A stretch of DNA of 64,000 nt, taken from contig CACJUZ010000001.1 in the NCBI GenBank assembly GCA_902596745.1, positions 1-64,000 on the forward strand. The letters are read 5' to 3'. The stretch comes from an uncultured Pelagibacteraceae bacterium. Its GTDB lineage: Bacteria; Pseudomonadota; Alphaproteobacteria; Pelagibacterales; Pelagibacteraceae. The notes under the pieces are model-generated. The model searched no databases and was not told the DNA's origin. It was given only the letters and a program-made list of their open reading frames with translations. This document shows, in pieces, positions 1 through 10,287 of this stretch (positions within the stretch are counted from its first letter, which is position 1; each line of letters starts with the position of its first letter). Both the position numbers and the translations under genes were made by a program.

Positions 1-267
1 TAAATTTAACTTAAGAATATCTTCATGAATAACAAATAAATTTTTATTATTTTTAAAAATATCTCTTAGATGCTGCACAAATTTTTTATCTTTTTCAATA
101 CAAATTAATTTATTTGGCATCGAATTTAAAATTTTTAATGTTAAATTTCCAGTTCCAGCCCCTATCTCAACTACTTCTTTATTTTTTAACGAAACTAATG
201 AAAGAATTTTTTTGATTATATTTTTATCTATTAAAAGATTTTGACCTAATGATTTTTTAAATCTCAT
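1..267 (-). CDS. rsmA: 16S rRNA (adenine1518-N6/adenine1519-N6) dimethyltransferase, N-terminal part, truncated by window edge
   Basis: Reverse-strand translation [47 protein letters not shown]...; QNFL and [11 protein letters not shown] motifs; next to pdxA as in many proteobacteria. Confidence 0.9.
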   Translation of the reverse strand, partial: [89 protein letters not shown]

Positions 268-1214
268 TAATTTAAATTGGATATTATCTCAATACATCTA
301 TTAAGGCTTTGTGGACTAGATATATTTTTTTTCTTTTTATCTTCTGCGACTCCATGATCTGGAGACATTCTTATATATGGTAATCCTAGTGTAATATTTA
401 CAGCGTCAAATCCAAATAAAGCTTTAAATGGTGCTAAAACTTGATCGTGATACATACCAACAACTACATCAAACTTCTTCAAATTATCTTTAATAAAAAT
501 GGTGTCAGATGAATATGGACCAGAAATATTAAATCTATTTTTTAATTTTATAATTGCAGGTAAAATTAGTTTTTTCTCCTCTGAGTGTTTGTTAAATTCA
601 AAATTATGCGGATTTAAACCTAAAACTGCAATTTTTGGCTTTTTCTTAAAATATTTTTGATAATAGCTATTTAAAGTATTAATTTTTCTCATTAATAGGT
701 CTTTTTTAACAAATTTTGATATTTGTTTAACTTTAATATGAGTAGTTAATGGAACTACAGATAATTTTTTATTGTATATAATCATTACTTCAGATTTTAA
801 AACTTTATTCTTCTTTGCTAAGAATTCTGTAATACCTACAATTTTATTTTCGAAAACATTTTTTTTGTTTATGGGACAATTAATGATACCTTTTAATTTT
901 TTTTGTAAACAAAATTTATGGCCAATATCAAAACATTTTTTTACATATACTTTTGTATTTCTTGGATCTACAAAAAAAGGGTTTTTAAATTTTAAAGGAA
1001 CATCGTAAACATGTAAAATTTTTCCAAATTTTTTCACGTCCTCTATTTTTTTTATTTTTTTTAATTTTCTATTCAATTTTAAAATTTTTAGTTGAGCATA
1101 AAGTAAATCATAGTTACCTATTATTATAGCTTTACTTTTAAAGGCTTTTGATTTCCCCAATATTTCTGAATTTATACTGTTAGGTTCGCCTAAAATAATT
1201 CCAAATTTATTCAT
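267..1214 (-). CDS. pdxA: 4-hydroxythreonine-4-phosphate dehydrogenase
   Basis: ORF 315 aa; GLNPHN, GPYSSDTIF, DVVVGMYHDQVLAPFKAL, SPDHGVAED motifs. Confidence 0.95.
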   Translation of the reverse strand: MNKFGIILGEPNSINSEILGKSKAFKSKAIIIGNYDLLYAQLKILKLNRKLKKIKKIEDVKKFGKILHVYDVPLKFKNPFFVDPRNTKVYVKKCFDIGHKFCLQKKLKGIINCPINKKNVFENKIVGITEFLAKKNKVLKSEVMIIYNKKLSVVPLTTHIKVKQISKFVKKDLLMRKINTLNSYYQKYFKKKPKIAVLGLNPHNFEFNKHSEEKKLILPAIIKLKNRFNISGPYSSDTIFIKDNLKKFDVVVGMYHDQVLAPFKALFGFDAVNITLGLPYIRMSPDHGVAEDKKKKNISSPQSLNRCIEIISNLN

Positions 1215-2136
1215 TTATTTCAATATAAGATTTTTTTTCTAAATCTAAAAAATGAGAGTCAGAGAAAATAGTTAATTTTTCCTCCTTCTTTTTATTAATT
1301 ATATTTCTTTCAATTTTTGCAAGGTTTAAATAATTTTGATTTAAAGTTCTTTTATCATTTAGTTTTATAATAACAATAGTGTTGTTAATTTCAATCGGAT
1401 CTGAAATTCCTAATTTTTCTAATTTAAGTATCTCATTTAAATATTTTTTTGAAATTGATTTCGAAGCAACCCAACCTATTGACCCCCCTTTAGCTGAAGA
1501 GACTGAGCTACTATATACTGTGGCAGTTTTTTCAAAACCAATTTGTTGGATACTTTTTTTTACAGTCTCTAATTTATTTGAGTCCCAGTTTTCTAAAACT
1601 ATCTCAGATAAATTAAATTCATCTATTTCTTTTTTTTCTGCAATCTGTTTATTTAATTCAGATTTTATTAATTCTTCGTCTATATCTAGTTGCTTTTTAT
1701 ATAATGAATAAATTAAAGTGTTCCATTTAAAACTTACTATAACACCATCTAAAAATACTTTATAGTTTGCTCCATATCTTTTAAAATGTTCCTCTAAGCT
1801 CATATTTTCAAGTCCGAGATTTTTTTCTACACCAGCAATATATCTATTTACATCAGATTGATTGTAATTTTTAATTTTGTATTTTTTTACTTCGGTTTTC
1901 TTTATTAAGTTTTTTTTCAAACTTGCAAATGCAATAGCCTGTAAGTTTTTCAACTCATCTTTGTTCGCTGTTCTATTGGATAAAGCTAAAATTGTATTTA
2001 TTTCATTTATTACATCATAATTTGTAATTATTTCATTTCCTATCTTGGCAACAATTTTATCACTGATACTAGAAAATGATTGGCTTGATAAATATGAGAA
2101 AATAATTATAAAAAAAAAAATTGATTTAATTTTCAT
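1207..2136 (-). CDS. surA: SurA-like periplasmic peptidyl-prolyl cis-trans isomerase/chaperone
   Basis: Signal peptide, SurA N-domain (DKIVAKIGNEIITNYDV), rotamase-like region GGSIGWV; between lptD and pdxA. Confidence 0.85.
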   Translation of the reverse strand: MKIKSIFFFIIIFSYLSSQSFSSISDKIVAKIGNEIITNYDVINEINTILALSNRTANKDELKNLQAIAFASLKKNLIKKTEVKKYKIKNYNQSDVNRYIAGVEKNLGLENMSLEEHFKRYGANYKVFLDGVIVSFKWNTLIYSLYKKQLDIDEELIKSELNKQIAEKKEIDEFNLSEIVLENWDSNKLETVKKSIQQIGFEKTATVYSSSVSSAKGGSIGWVASKSISKKYLNEILKLEKLGISDPIEINNTIVIIKLNDKRTLNQNYLNLAKIERNIINKKKEEKLTIFSDSHFLDLEKKSYIEINE

Positions 2137-4473
2137 TTATTTTGCAGGGGTTTTAATTGTTCCTAATGGGGTAAAAGTAACTTTGAAGATTAAGGAGTCT
2201 TCAGGCTCCAAGTCTCTATCTCTATAAAATTCTCTTCGGAAAGCAACACCAGCTCTTAAACAATCGTTAATATATTCATAGCTTAAATCATAAAATTCTG
2301 CTGAATTTGTAAGTAGATTTCTTTTTGCTCCTAATGAAACTAAACCATTATTAAAATTAAATCCTGCCTTTGTTTCTAGGTACTTTGAATTTCCGATATG
2401 CTGATCTTCTTCTAAGAATGTTAAATTAAAATTTGTTTTGGGATAAACTAAACCTAAATCAATTTGATTTTTATTAAAATTTTTTAAATTTTGGTCAATT
2501 AAAAAATTACTAGTTATATTTATATTATCACTTATATTTAGAGAAGCTTCTCCCATTATATCTGACATTTTTTCATTCAATGTTGATTTTGATGGCATAT
2601 CTCGATTTTCTTCAGCACTAATTATTTGACCAAGACTAAACTTTAGTTGTTCACCTTTAATTTCTTTATTCTCATTTAAATTATTTATTTTAAAATCGAA
2701 TCCTAAACTCACACTAGAACCTGTATCTACATTATCCATGGTATTTATTTTATTTAATTTATATAAATCCGAGTAGCCTAAAATAATTGACTCCTTAGAC
2801 AAATTTCTAGAGTCATTAGGAGATAATTTGACTAACATTTTAGGTTTGAAAATATTTAATTTGTTATTATCTATAAATTTAAATAATCCTAATTCTGATT
2901 TAAATCCTAAGGCTCCATAAAACTCTGATACAGAATTATCAGTTTTGTAATCTTCTGTATTTTTAGCTTTATAATTAATATTTTTTATTAAACCTAAAAA
3001 TTCATTTTCAAATCCAAATTTATTTACCCAAGCATTTGAAACCCAATTAAATTCATTAGAGATAATATCAATTTGTTTGTCTACATCAAAATTTTTAACC
3101 CGTAACTCTGATTTTAAATCTACTATGCCAAAATTGTCGCTCATTAATATATTTTTTTCTAGTGAAGAATGTGGATAAATAAACTCAAATCTTTCATTAC
3201 CAGTTTTTGAAAGATTTTCAAAAGCTGAGACGCTTGTATTAAAAAACAAATCATTTCTTTGGTAACTATAATCAACTGAATTTTTTACTGTATCCTCTAA
3301 ATAGTCGACTAAAGAAGTTTGTAACTTATTCACTTTAGGATAAGTGCTATTTGAAACATGTTGTAAATTTATTTCAAGATCACTTGAAGTATCTGACTTC
3401 TCAATAAGAGATGTATAAAATTTAGTAAAAAAATGTGTTCTTGATCCTGGAGTTTTTGAACCAGTCTTTTTTTTGTATCCCTCAGTATATCCTGTATCGA
3501 CTAATAAGGATGAATTAGCAAAGTCTTGTCTATATTCTGCAAGATACAAGGGTTCATTACTAGAGTGAATTCTAGGTGTAAAAGTAATATCTTTATCTTT
3601 AGCTATATTCCAAAAATATGGCAATTCTATCCCAGCACCAATATTTGTACTATTAGTAAATGTTGGAATTAGAAATCCAGATCTTCTGTCAACTGTTGGA
3701 TCGGGATGTGAAAATTTTGGAAAATAAAAAATTGGAAAATCATATATTTTTAAAAGTGCTCTATCATAATAAATTGTTTTTTTGGAACTATTATGTCTAA
3801 TTTTTCTAGCTCTTAGCTCCCAAGGAGGACACTTTTCATTTTCTCTAAATTCACAATAAGTTAAAACTCCTTTTTGAACGGATGTTACATTTTCATTTAT
3901 TAAAATACTATTAGCAAATATTCTAGGATTATTTCTTTTGTCTGTCTTTAAACTATCATCATTAAAAAAAATTTTTGCATCTGAACCTATAATTTTTTTC
4001 TCTCTTTCATTAATATAAAGTTCATTGAATTTATAAATATTATTATTTTTATCCTCTAGTTTAATATTGCCTTTTGAAAATAAAATATTTTTTAATGAAT
4101 CATAACTAAACATATTTACAAAAAATACATTCCCATCTGGATCCAAAATTTTCGTTGGAAAATCTGATTTAATTATCTTGTTTTTATTATCAAAAACCAC
4201 GTTATTACTTTCTAACTGATAATTTTCACTAGTAATTATTTTTGTTAATCCTATACTATTTAATAAATCTAAATTTTTTGAATAATTAGCCTCATCCGCT
4301 TTAAGGATATTATTATTGTCATCTATAGCTTTAATATTACCTTTAAAAGTTACTTTTGATTCCTTTTTGTCTAATTTGACAGTGGTTGAACTTATTTCTA
4401 AATTTTTACCGAATAAATTGGGTATAAAAAGAAGAATAAAAAATAATTGAATTATAAAAAATTTATTTTTCAT
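2137..4473 (-). CDS. lptD: LPS-assembly outer membrane protein LptD
   Basis: 778 aa; signal peptide, OstA-like N-domain, YDRALLKIYDFPIFYFPKFSHPDPTVDRRSGFLIP motif, C-terminal beta-barrel with CLRAGVAFRREFYRDRDLEPEDSLIFKVTF. Confidence 0.93.
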   Translation of the reverse strand: MKNKFFIIQLFFILLFIPNLFGKNLEISSTTVKLDKKESKVTFKGNIKAIDDNNNILKADEANYSKNLDLLNSIGLTKIITSENYQLESNNVVFDNKNKIIKSDFPTKILDPDGNVFFVNMFSYDSLKNILFSKGNIKLEDKNNNIYKFNELYINEREKKIIGSDAKIFFNDDSLKTDKRNNPRIFANSILINENVTSVQKGVLTYCEFRENEKCPPWELRARKIRHNSSKKTIYYDRALLKIYDFPIFYFPKFSHPDPTVDRRSGFLIPTFTNSTNIGAGIELPYFWNIAKDKDITFTPRIHSSNEPLYLAEYRQDFANSSLLVDTGYTEGYKKKTGSKTPGSRTHFFTKFYTSLIEKSDTSSDLEINLQHVSNSTYPKVNKLQTSLVDYLEDTVKNSVDYSYQRNDLFFNTSVSAFENLSKTGNERFEFIYPHSSLEKNILMSDNFGIVDLKSELRVKNFDVDKQIDIISNEFNWVSNAWVNKFGFENEFLGLIKNINYKAKNTEDYKTDNSVSEFYGALGFKSELGLFKFIDNNKLNIFKPKMLVKLSPNDSRNLSKESIILGYSDLYKLNKINTMDNVDTGSSVSLGFDFKINNLNENKEIKGEQLKFSLGQIISAEENRDMPSKSTLNEKMSDIMGEASLNISDNINITSNFLIDQNLKNFNKNQIDLGLVYPKTNFNLTFLEEDQHIGNSKYLETKAGFNFNNGLVSLGAKRNLLTNSAEFYDLSYEYINDCLRAGVAFRREFYRDRDLEPEDSLIFKVTFTPLGTIKTPAK

Positions 4474-5554
4474 TTATTTGAAGCAAACCAATGCTATTTA
4501 TTAAACCAATGATAATTATAGGTATCCAAACTGATATTTCAGGCGAGATTCTGTCTGACTTCCCCAATGCTACAGATAAGTCTTTCATGTAATAAATAAT
4601 GGCACACGTCAGAACTGCGATCATTAAATAATTTATGTTGTTTGAATTCCTTTTATTTATAGTGAAAATTGCCGCTAAAACAGTCATTAAAGCTAAAAAA
4701 AACGGCAGCGCAAAGAAAGAGTTAATTTTTTCTGAAATTATAATTTTTTCATAACCTCTTAAAATTAAATTTTCTTTTTCTGTTAATAATTCAAAAAAAG
4801 AAATCGTATCAAGATTTTTAAAAAGGTTATTAAGTTTTTCAACATTATAAAATGAAATAAACTCTAAATTATTTCTTTTCTTAATATTGATATTACCTTC
4901 ATCATCAAACGTGAATATTTTTGGATTTTTAATTTTCCATTTATTAGTAGATATATCAGCTTTCTCGGCTTCAATTCTTTGTGATATGATATTTTTTTGA
5001 GAAATAATATTTATTGAAAGATCTATTAAGTTACTATTTTCTAACCTGTCAGCGTTAATAATATATAAATTATTTTTCTTAGTTTCTTTTATCCAAACGC
5101 CATTTCGATTAATTGTTACAAGGTGATCTGTATCTTTTGAATAGTTGGACTTAGTTTTTTCGTAATACCTTACCATATCAGAGGTTACTGGATTTATAAT
5201 AATTAAAATTACCAGCCCCCAAAAAAAAGATAAAAAACTTATTAATGCAATTATTTTAGCATTAGAGTATCCAAAAACTTTCAATGTAAGCAGTTCATTA
5301 TTTTGTTTTATAGAAATAAAGAACCACATTGCAGATATAAAAATTATGAAAGGCATTAAATTGATAAAAATTAAATTTGGAATATAGGATAAAGTCAAAA
5401 TTACTGGAAGAAATAAACTTTCTCCAGACCCTTTAAAAAATTCTACCTCTTCAAATAAATTAAGAATTAATCCTAAACAAAATGAAATAAAAATACCGTT
5501 TATTAAAACTTTAGAATAACTTGAAATTAAATAATTATTAATTTTATTATTCAT
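4463..5554 (-). CDS. lptG: LPS export ABC transporter permease LptG
   Basis: YjgP/YjgQ-type permease with TM topology; downstream of lptF; probable start at MNNKINNYL (ORF track extends to 5569). Confidence 0.85.
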   Translation of the reverse strand: MNNKINNYLISSYSKVLINGIFISFCLGLILNLFEEVEFFKGSGESLFLPVILTLSYIPNLIFINLMPFIIFISAMWFFISIKQNNELLTLKVFGYSNAKIIALISFLSFFWGLVILIIINPVTSDMVRYYEKTKSNYSKDTDHLVTINRNGVWIKETKKNNLYIINADRLENSNLIDLSINIISQKNIISQRIEAEKADISTNKWKIKNPKIFTFDDEGNINIKKRNNLEFISFYNVEKLNNLFKNLDTISFFELLTEKENLILRGYEKIIISEKINSFFALPFFLALMTVLAAIFTINKRNSNNINYLMIAVLTCAIIYYMKDLSVALGKSDRISPEISVWIPIIIIGLINSIGLLQINEK

Positions 5555-6693
5555 TTTAGTTCTTTCCAAAATTTTTTAATTAATACAACGTATAGCAAAG
5601 GAAACAACAAAAATGGTGTAAGAAAATAAGTATAAAAACCAAATTTAGAAATTCCAGAGTATCTTACTAATAATTCAGACAGAACAAGTAATATAAAACT
5701 TAGTATGAAAAAAAAATATCTATTAATTATTTTTGATTTTTTATTTTTTGTATAAATAAGCATAAATGAAATTAGAACTGCAACCAAAGGTATGTATAAA
5801 GGCATAAGAATTCGCCTAGAAAAAGTTTCTATAACAATTGCTATATTATCTTTAGGACAGTTTTTTACATATTCATCAGAAATTTGATTATAGTAGTGAT
5901 TTTTCAAACAACTTAATATTTTATAAGTAGAGGTTTCTTGAATTTTTACATCCTTAATTACTCTATTGTCTAAATTGTTAAAGTTCAGAAGAGTTTTATT
6001 AAATTGGATTATTCTTACAGTATTATCTTTTTCAAATGACTGAATTATACCTTTTTCTAATATAATTTTATTTTTGTTAATTATTCCTCTTTCAGCAATA
6101 ACTGTTTTATTTTTAGATGAAGAATTTTCTGGTAATAAACTATTAAGATTATTACTATCGTCTTTAATAAAAATATTTTTAATGATGTTGTCTTTTTTTT
6201 CACCTACATAAAAAGTTAAACCTTTAAAAGCATCAGAAAAAGCATTAGGTTTAATAAGATTTGTTACAGTATCCACACCGGATTGTTTTACAAGGCTCCT
6301 TGATTTATTAAGAGCGGTTGGGGTTATAATTGTTGAAAAAATTACATAAAAAAAAAATATAAATAAAGAAATTAGAAAAAATAAATTTGTTATTTTTGAT
6401 TTAGAAATACCTGAGGTCCATAATACTAACAACTCACTTTGCCTTTCTAATTTGATTATTGTTAACACCAAAGCTAGCAAAAAGCTTAATGGAATAAATT
6501 TTGTCATTATATTTGTTAAGTTTAATAAAGAGTAAACAAAGTAAGTAGATGTGGAATATCCACTGTCGACAATCAAATCTAAGAAGTTTACCGCTCTAAC
6601 AGTCCAAGCTATTAGGGAAAGAGAAAACAATATCAGAATAAAAGACTTTATTAATTCAAGAGATATATAGTTATAAATTTTGTTTTTAAACAT
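5551..6693 (-). CDS. lptF: LPS export ABC transporter permease LptF
   Basis: YjgP/YjgQ family pattern (ELLVLWTSGISKSKI...); probable start MFKNKIYNYISLEL (ORF track to 6720). Confidence 0.85.
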   Translation of the reverse strand: MFKNKIYNYISLELIKSFILILFSLSLIAWTVRAVNFLDLIVDSGYSTSTYFVYSLLNLTNIMTKFIPLSFLLALVLTIIKLERQSELLVLWTSGISKSKITNLFFLISLFIFFFYVIFSTIITPTALNKSRSLVKQSGVDTVTNLIKPNAFSDAFKGLTFYVGEKKDNIIKNIFIKDDSNNLNSLLPENSSSKNKTVIAERGIINKNKIILEKGIIQSFEKDNTVRIIQFNKTLLNFNNLDNRVIKDVKIQETSTYKILSCLKNHYYNQISDEYVKNCPKDNIAIVIETFSRRILMPLYIPLVAVLISFMLIYTKNKKSKIINRYFFFILSFILLVLSELLVRYSGISKFGFYTYFLTPFLLFPLLYVVLIKKFWKELK

Positions 6694-6823
6694 GGAAATA
6701 TACTGTATAAAATAATGCAACTTTGGAAAAAACTCAACCTATGATAGTAAAATATGATTAATATCCCATTGAAAACTGATATATTTGCACATATATACCT
6801 TTCGACTCTAATTATTTAAAATT

Positions 6824-8278
6824 ATGCCTGTAAAATTAAATTATTTAAAACAAACAAAAAACAATCCCTCTACAAATTTAGTCTTATTTTCAAATGATAA
6901 ATTTAACATGAGTGGCTTAAAAAAATACCTCTCGGACTCTGAATATTCTTACATTAATGATTTATTAAAATCATGCGATTTAAAAAAAAATTTATTCGTT
7001 TTTGAAGTCAGTTCAAAAAAAAAAATTGTTTTAGTATCAATAAAAAATAATCTAAAAACATCCGATATTGAAAGTTTAGGGGCAGAATTTTTTGGAAGAA
7101 TTAATAATGGTAAAAATAGTGAGTACTTAATAGCCTCAGATAGTATTTCAAGTAAATTTGAAAATTTACTAGGACATTTTCTATATGGACTTAAATTAAA
7201 ATCCTATGCATTTAACAAATATAAATCAAAAAAAGAAACTAGAGTTATTTCTTTAATTATAACAGGAAAAAACAAACCCTCCGAAAAAGCTCAACTTAAA
7301 TTTAAAGCTTTGGAAGAAGGAACATTTTTTGCTAGAGACTTGGTTTCTGAACCAGGAAACATTTTACATCCAGATGAGTACGTAAAAAGATTAACTACTC
7401 TTAGAAAATATGGTTTAAAAGTAAATGTTTATGATGAAAAAAAATTAAAAAAACTTGGAATGTTTGCTTTGCTTGGTGTTGGCCAAGGGAGTATAAGGGG
7501 TTCATATCTAGTCACAATGGAGTGGAATGGGGCAAAGAATAATTCTAAACCTTTAGCGTTTGTTGGTAAAGGCGTTTGTTTTGATACAGGTGGCTATTCA
7601 TTGAAACCAGCAAAATTTATGGAAGATATGACATATGATATGGCAGGATCAGCTACAGTGGTAGGATTAATGAAGAGTTTGGCACTAAGAAAAGCCAAAG
7701 TTAATGCAGTTGGAGTTGTTGGACTAGTAGAAAACATGGTAAGCGGAAATGCTCAAAGACCTGGAGATATTGTAAAATCTTATAGTGGAAAAACTATAGA
7801 AGTTTTAAATACAGATGCTGAAGGTAGATTAGTTTTAGCAGATGCGTTAACTTTTACAGAAAAAAAATATAAACCAAAATTTATAATTGATTTAGCAACT
7901 TTAACTGGCGCAATAATAGTTTGTTTAGGATCAGAATACGCTGGATTGTTTTCAAATGATGATAAACTATCTAAGCAAATTTTCGAAGCTGGTCAAAAAG
8001 TGGAAGAAAAAGTTTGGAGAATGCCTTTGCATAAAAATTATGACAAATTAATGAATTCTAAAAACGCAGATATGCAAAACATAAATTATGTTGGTGGAGC
8101 AGGCTCAACTACTGCAGCTCAATTTTTACAAAGATTTATTTTAAATAAAACTCCTTGGGCTCATTTAGATATAGCTGGAATGGCTTTTTCAAAATATGGT
8201 GGTGCTTTAAACTCTGGTGGAGCAACTGGTTTTGGAGTTAGACTGTTGAACCAGTTAATAGAAGAGAATTATGAGTAA
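6824..8278 (+). CDS. pepA: Leucyl aminopeptidase (M17)
   Basis: VGKGVCFDTGGYSLKP and NTDAEGRLVLADALTF signature motifs. Confidence 0.95.
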   Translation: MPVKLNYLKQTKNNPSTNLVLFSNDKFNMSGLKKYLSDSEYSYINDLLKSCDLKKNLFVFEVSSKKKIVLVSIKNNLKTSDIESLGAEFFGRINNGKNSEYLIASDSISSKFENLLGHFLYGLKLKSYAFNKYKSKKETRVISLIITGKNKPSEKAQLKFKALEEGTFFARDLVSEPGNILHPDEYVKRLTTLRKYGLKVNVYDEKKLKKLGMFALLGVGQGSIRGSYLVTMEWNGAKNNSKPLAFVGKGVCFDTGGYSLKPAKFMEDMTYDMAGSATVVGLMKSLALRKAKVNAVGVVGLVENMVSGNAQRPGDIVKSYSGKTIEVLNTDAEGRLVLADALTFTEKKYKPKFIIDLATLTGAIIVCLGSEYAGLFSNDDKLSKQIFEAGQKVEEKVWRMPLHKNYDKLMNSKNADMQNINYVGGAGSTTAAQFLQRFILNKTPWAHLDIAGMAFSKYGGALNSGGATGFGVRLLNQLIEENYE

Positions 8279-8681
8279 TAACGAGAGAACTCTTTCAATT
8301 ATAAAACCTGATGCTATAGAAAGAAATTTATCTGAACAGATTAAATTAATTTTTACAAAAAATAATTTAACAATAATAGACTCAAAAAAACTTCATATTT
8401 CAAAAGATGAAGCTGCTGAGTTTTATAAAGTTCATCAATCTAAACCTTTTTATGATCAGTTATGCAATTATTTATCCTCTGGTCCAATAGAGGTAATAAT
8501 TTTAGAGGGAGAAAACGCCATATTAAAGAATAGAGAACTCATGGGGGCAACTGACCCTAAAAATGCTAAAGAGGGCACTATTAGGAAACTTTATGGCATT
8601 TCTATAGATAAAAACTCGGTTCATGGTTCTGACTCAGCAGGAAATGCTAAAACTGAAATTAACTTCTTTTTTAAAAAATAA
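8271..8681 (+). CDS. ndk: Nucleoside diphosphate kinase
   Basis: ERTLSIIKPDA, MGATDPKNAKEGTIRKLYG, VHGSDS active-site motif. Confidence 0.97.
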   Translation: MSNNERTLSIIKPDAIERNLSEQIKLIFTKNNLTIIDSKKLHISKDEAAEFYKVHQSKPFYDQLCNYLSSGPIEVIILEGENAILKNRELMGATDPKNAKEGTIRKLYGISIDKNSVHGSDSAGNAKTEINFFFKK

Positions 8682-8682
8682 A

Positions 8683-9240
8683 TTACCTAAATAATTTAAT
8701 AATAGCCTCAGAAAAAGCATTGTATTCAAGATTTTGTGTTTTTTTCTTTAGCGATTTGACATCATCTTTTTTATCAATATAAAAAGATCTCTTTAAGATT
8801 ATATTACCTTCGTCAAGTTTTTCGGTTACAAAATGAACTGTGCAACCAGTTTTTTTCTCTTGCTTTTTTAAAATATTTTCAAAAGTATTTAACCCTTTAA
8901 ATTTTGGTAGGAGTGATGGGTGTATATTCAAAATAGATTTTCCAAAAGAACGAATAAATCTTTTAGATAAAATTTTCATGTAACCAGCCAGTAAAATTAT
9001 ATTTATTTTTTTATTTTTTAATTGAGTTAATACTTTTTTTTCTGAAAGAGTATTTTTATTATCAAAAATGAAATACGGTATCGACCATTTTTTTGCAAAT
9101 TTAAGACCGTCAGCATATTTATTGCTACACACAATTAATTTTATCTTGATCGGAAAATTATAATTAAGCGAATTTAGAATAAGTTTTTTTAAATTAGTGC
9201 CTTTTCCTGAAATAAAAACACAAGTATTGATTTTTACCAT
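8683..9240 (-). CDS. purN: Phosphoribosylglycinamide formyltransferase
   Basis: SGKGTNLKKL, LAGYMKILS, NIHPSLLPKFKGLNTF, GCTVHFVTEKLDEG motifs. Confidence 0.95.
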   Translation of the reverse strand: MVKINTCVFISGKGTNLKKLILNSLNYNFPIKIKLIVCSNKYADGLKFAKKWSIPYFIFDNKNTLSEKKVLTQLKNKKINIILLAGYMKILSKRFIRSFGKSILNIHPSLLPKFKGLNTFENILKKQEKKTGCTVHFVTEKLDEGNIILKRSFYIDKKDDVKSLKKKTQNLEYNAFSEAIIKLFR

Positions 9241-10262
9241 TTTAGTTTATTATAAAAGTTTAATTTTTTTGAACTTTTTGAAATATATCCTATTTGGTAA
9301 GGCAAATAGTTTTTAGGAAAATATGTTTTGATTTTTTCAAAATTATTTTTTTTTGCTATAATGCAAAATCCTACACCACAATTAAATGTTCTAAGCATTT
9401 CCTTATCTGAAATATTTTTTGATTTTAGCCAAGAAAAAATCTTTAAAATTTTAATTTTTGACAAATCAATGTTAATTGAAAGCTGGTTTGGCACAGATCT
9501 AGATATATTTTCAATTATGCCTCCACCAGTAATATTAGCTGCTGAGTGAATTAAATTTTTTTTACATAAATTTAAAATTTCTTTAACATAGATCTTTGTG
9601 GGATTAAGCAAATCTTTTTTTATTTCTTTTGGTAATTTATTTTTTTTTAAAATATCTCTTACCAAAGAATAACCATTCGAGTGTATTCCAGATGATGGAA
9701 TCGCGAGAATTATATCTCCTGTTTTGACATTATTTTTTTTTAGAATTTTATTTTTTGAGACAATACCTGTACTAAATCCCGCTAAATCAAATTTATCTTT
9801 TTTATAAATTCCGGGCATTTCCGCAGTTTCACCTCCTATGAGTTCACAATTTGAAATTTTGCAACCTTTTAAAATACCATTTAAAATTTTTTTCAATTTT
9901 TGAAGATTGATTTTATCGATAGCTATATAGTCTAAAAAAAATAAAGGTTTTGCACCTTGAACTATAAGATCGTTTACGCACATAGCTACAAGATCAATAC
10001 CAATAGTGTCTAACTTGTTATATTTGTTAGATAATTCTAACTTTGTTCCCACACCATCGGTACACGATACGATAACTGGATTTTTTACATTTAAAGATTC
10101 TATATCATACAAAGAGCCAAATGAACCAATATTACTCTGCAATTTCTTTCTATTCGTTTTTTGGACATTTTTTTTTGTTAATTTACTTATATGTTTAACA
10201 AATTTGTTTCCGAGAGAAATATCTACGCCACTATTTTTATAACTATAGAGTTTTTTTTTCAT
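9234..10262 (-). CDS. purM: Phosphoribosylformylglycinamidine cyclo-ligase
   Basis: YKNSGVDI, SCTDGVGTKLELS, GGETAEMPGIY, GIHSNGYSLVR motifs. Confidence 0.96.
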   Translation of the reverse strand: MKKKLYSYKNSGVDISLGNKFVKHISKLTKKNVQKTNRKKLQSNIGSFGSLYDIESLNVKNPVIVSCTDGVGTKLELSNKYNKLDTIGIDLVAMCVNDLIVQGAKPLFFLDYIAIDKINLQKLKKILNGILKGCKISNCELIGGETAEMPGIYKKDKFDLAGFSTGIVSKNKILKKNNVKTGDIILAIPSSGIHSNGYSLVRDILKKNKLPKEIKKDLLNPTKIYVKEILNLCKKNLIHSAANITGGGIIENISRSVPNQLSINIDLSKIKILKIFSWLKSKNISDKEMLRTFNCGVGFCIIAKKNNFEKIKTYFPKNYLPYQIGYISKSSKKLNFYNKLKW

Positions 10263-10287
10263 TAATAATAATGATAATTAGTAAAAT

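Noticed and set aside
1379-1711. 110-aa plus-strand ORF within surA
   Set aside because: Antisense to a well-supported CDS; no recognisable domain.
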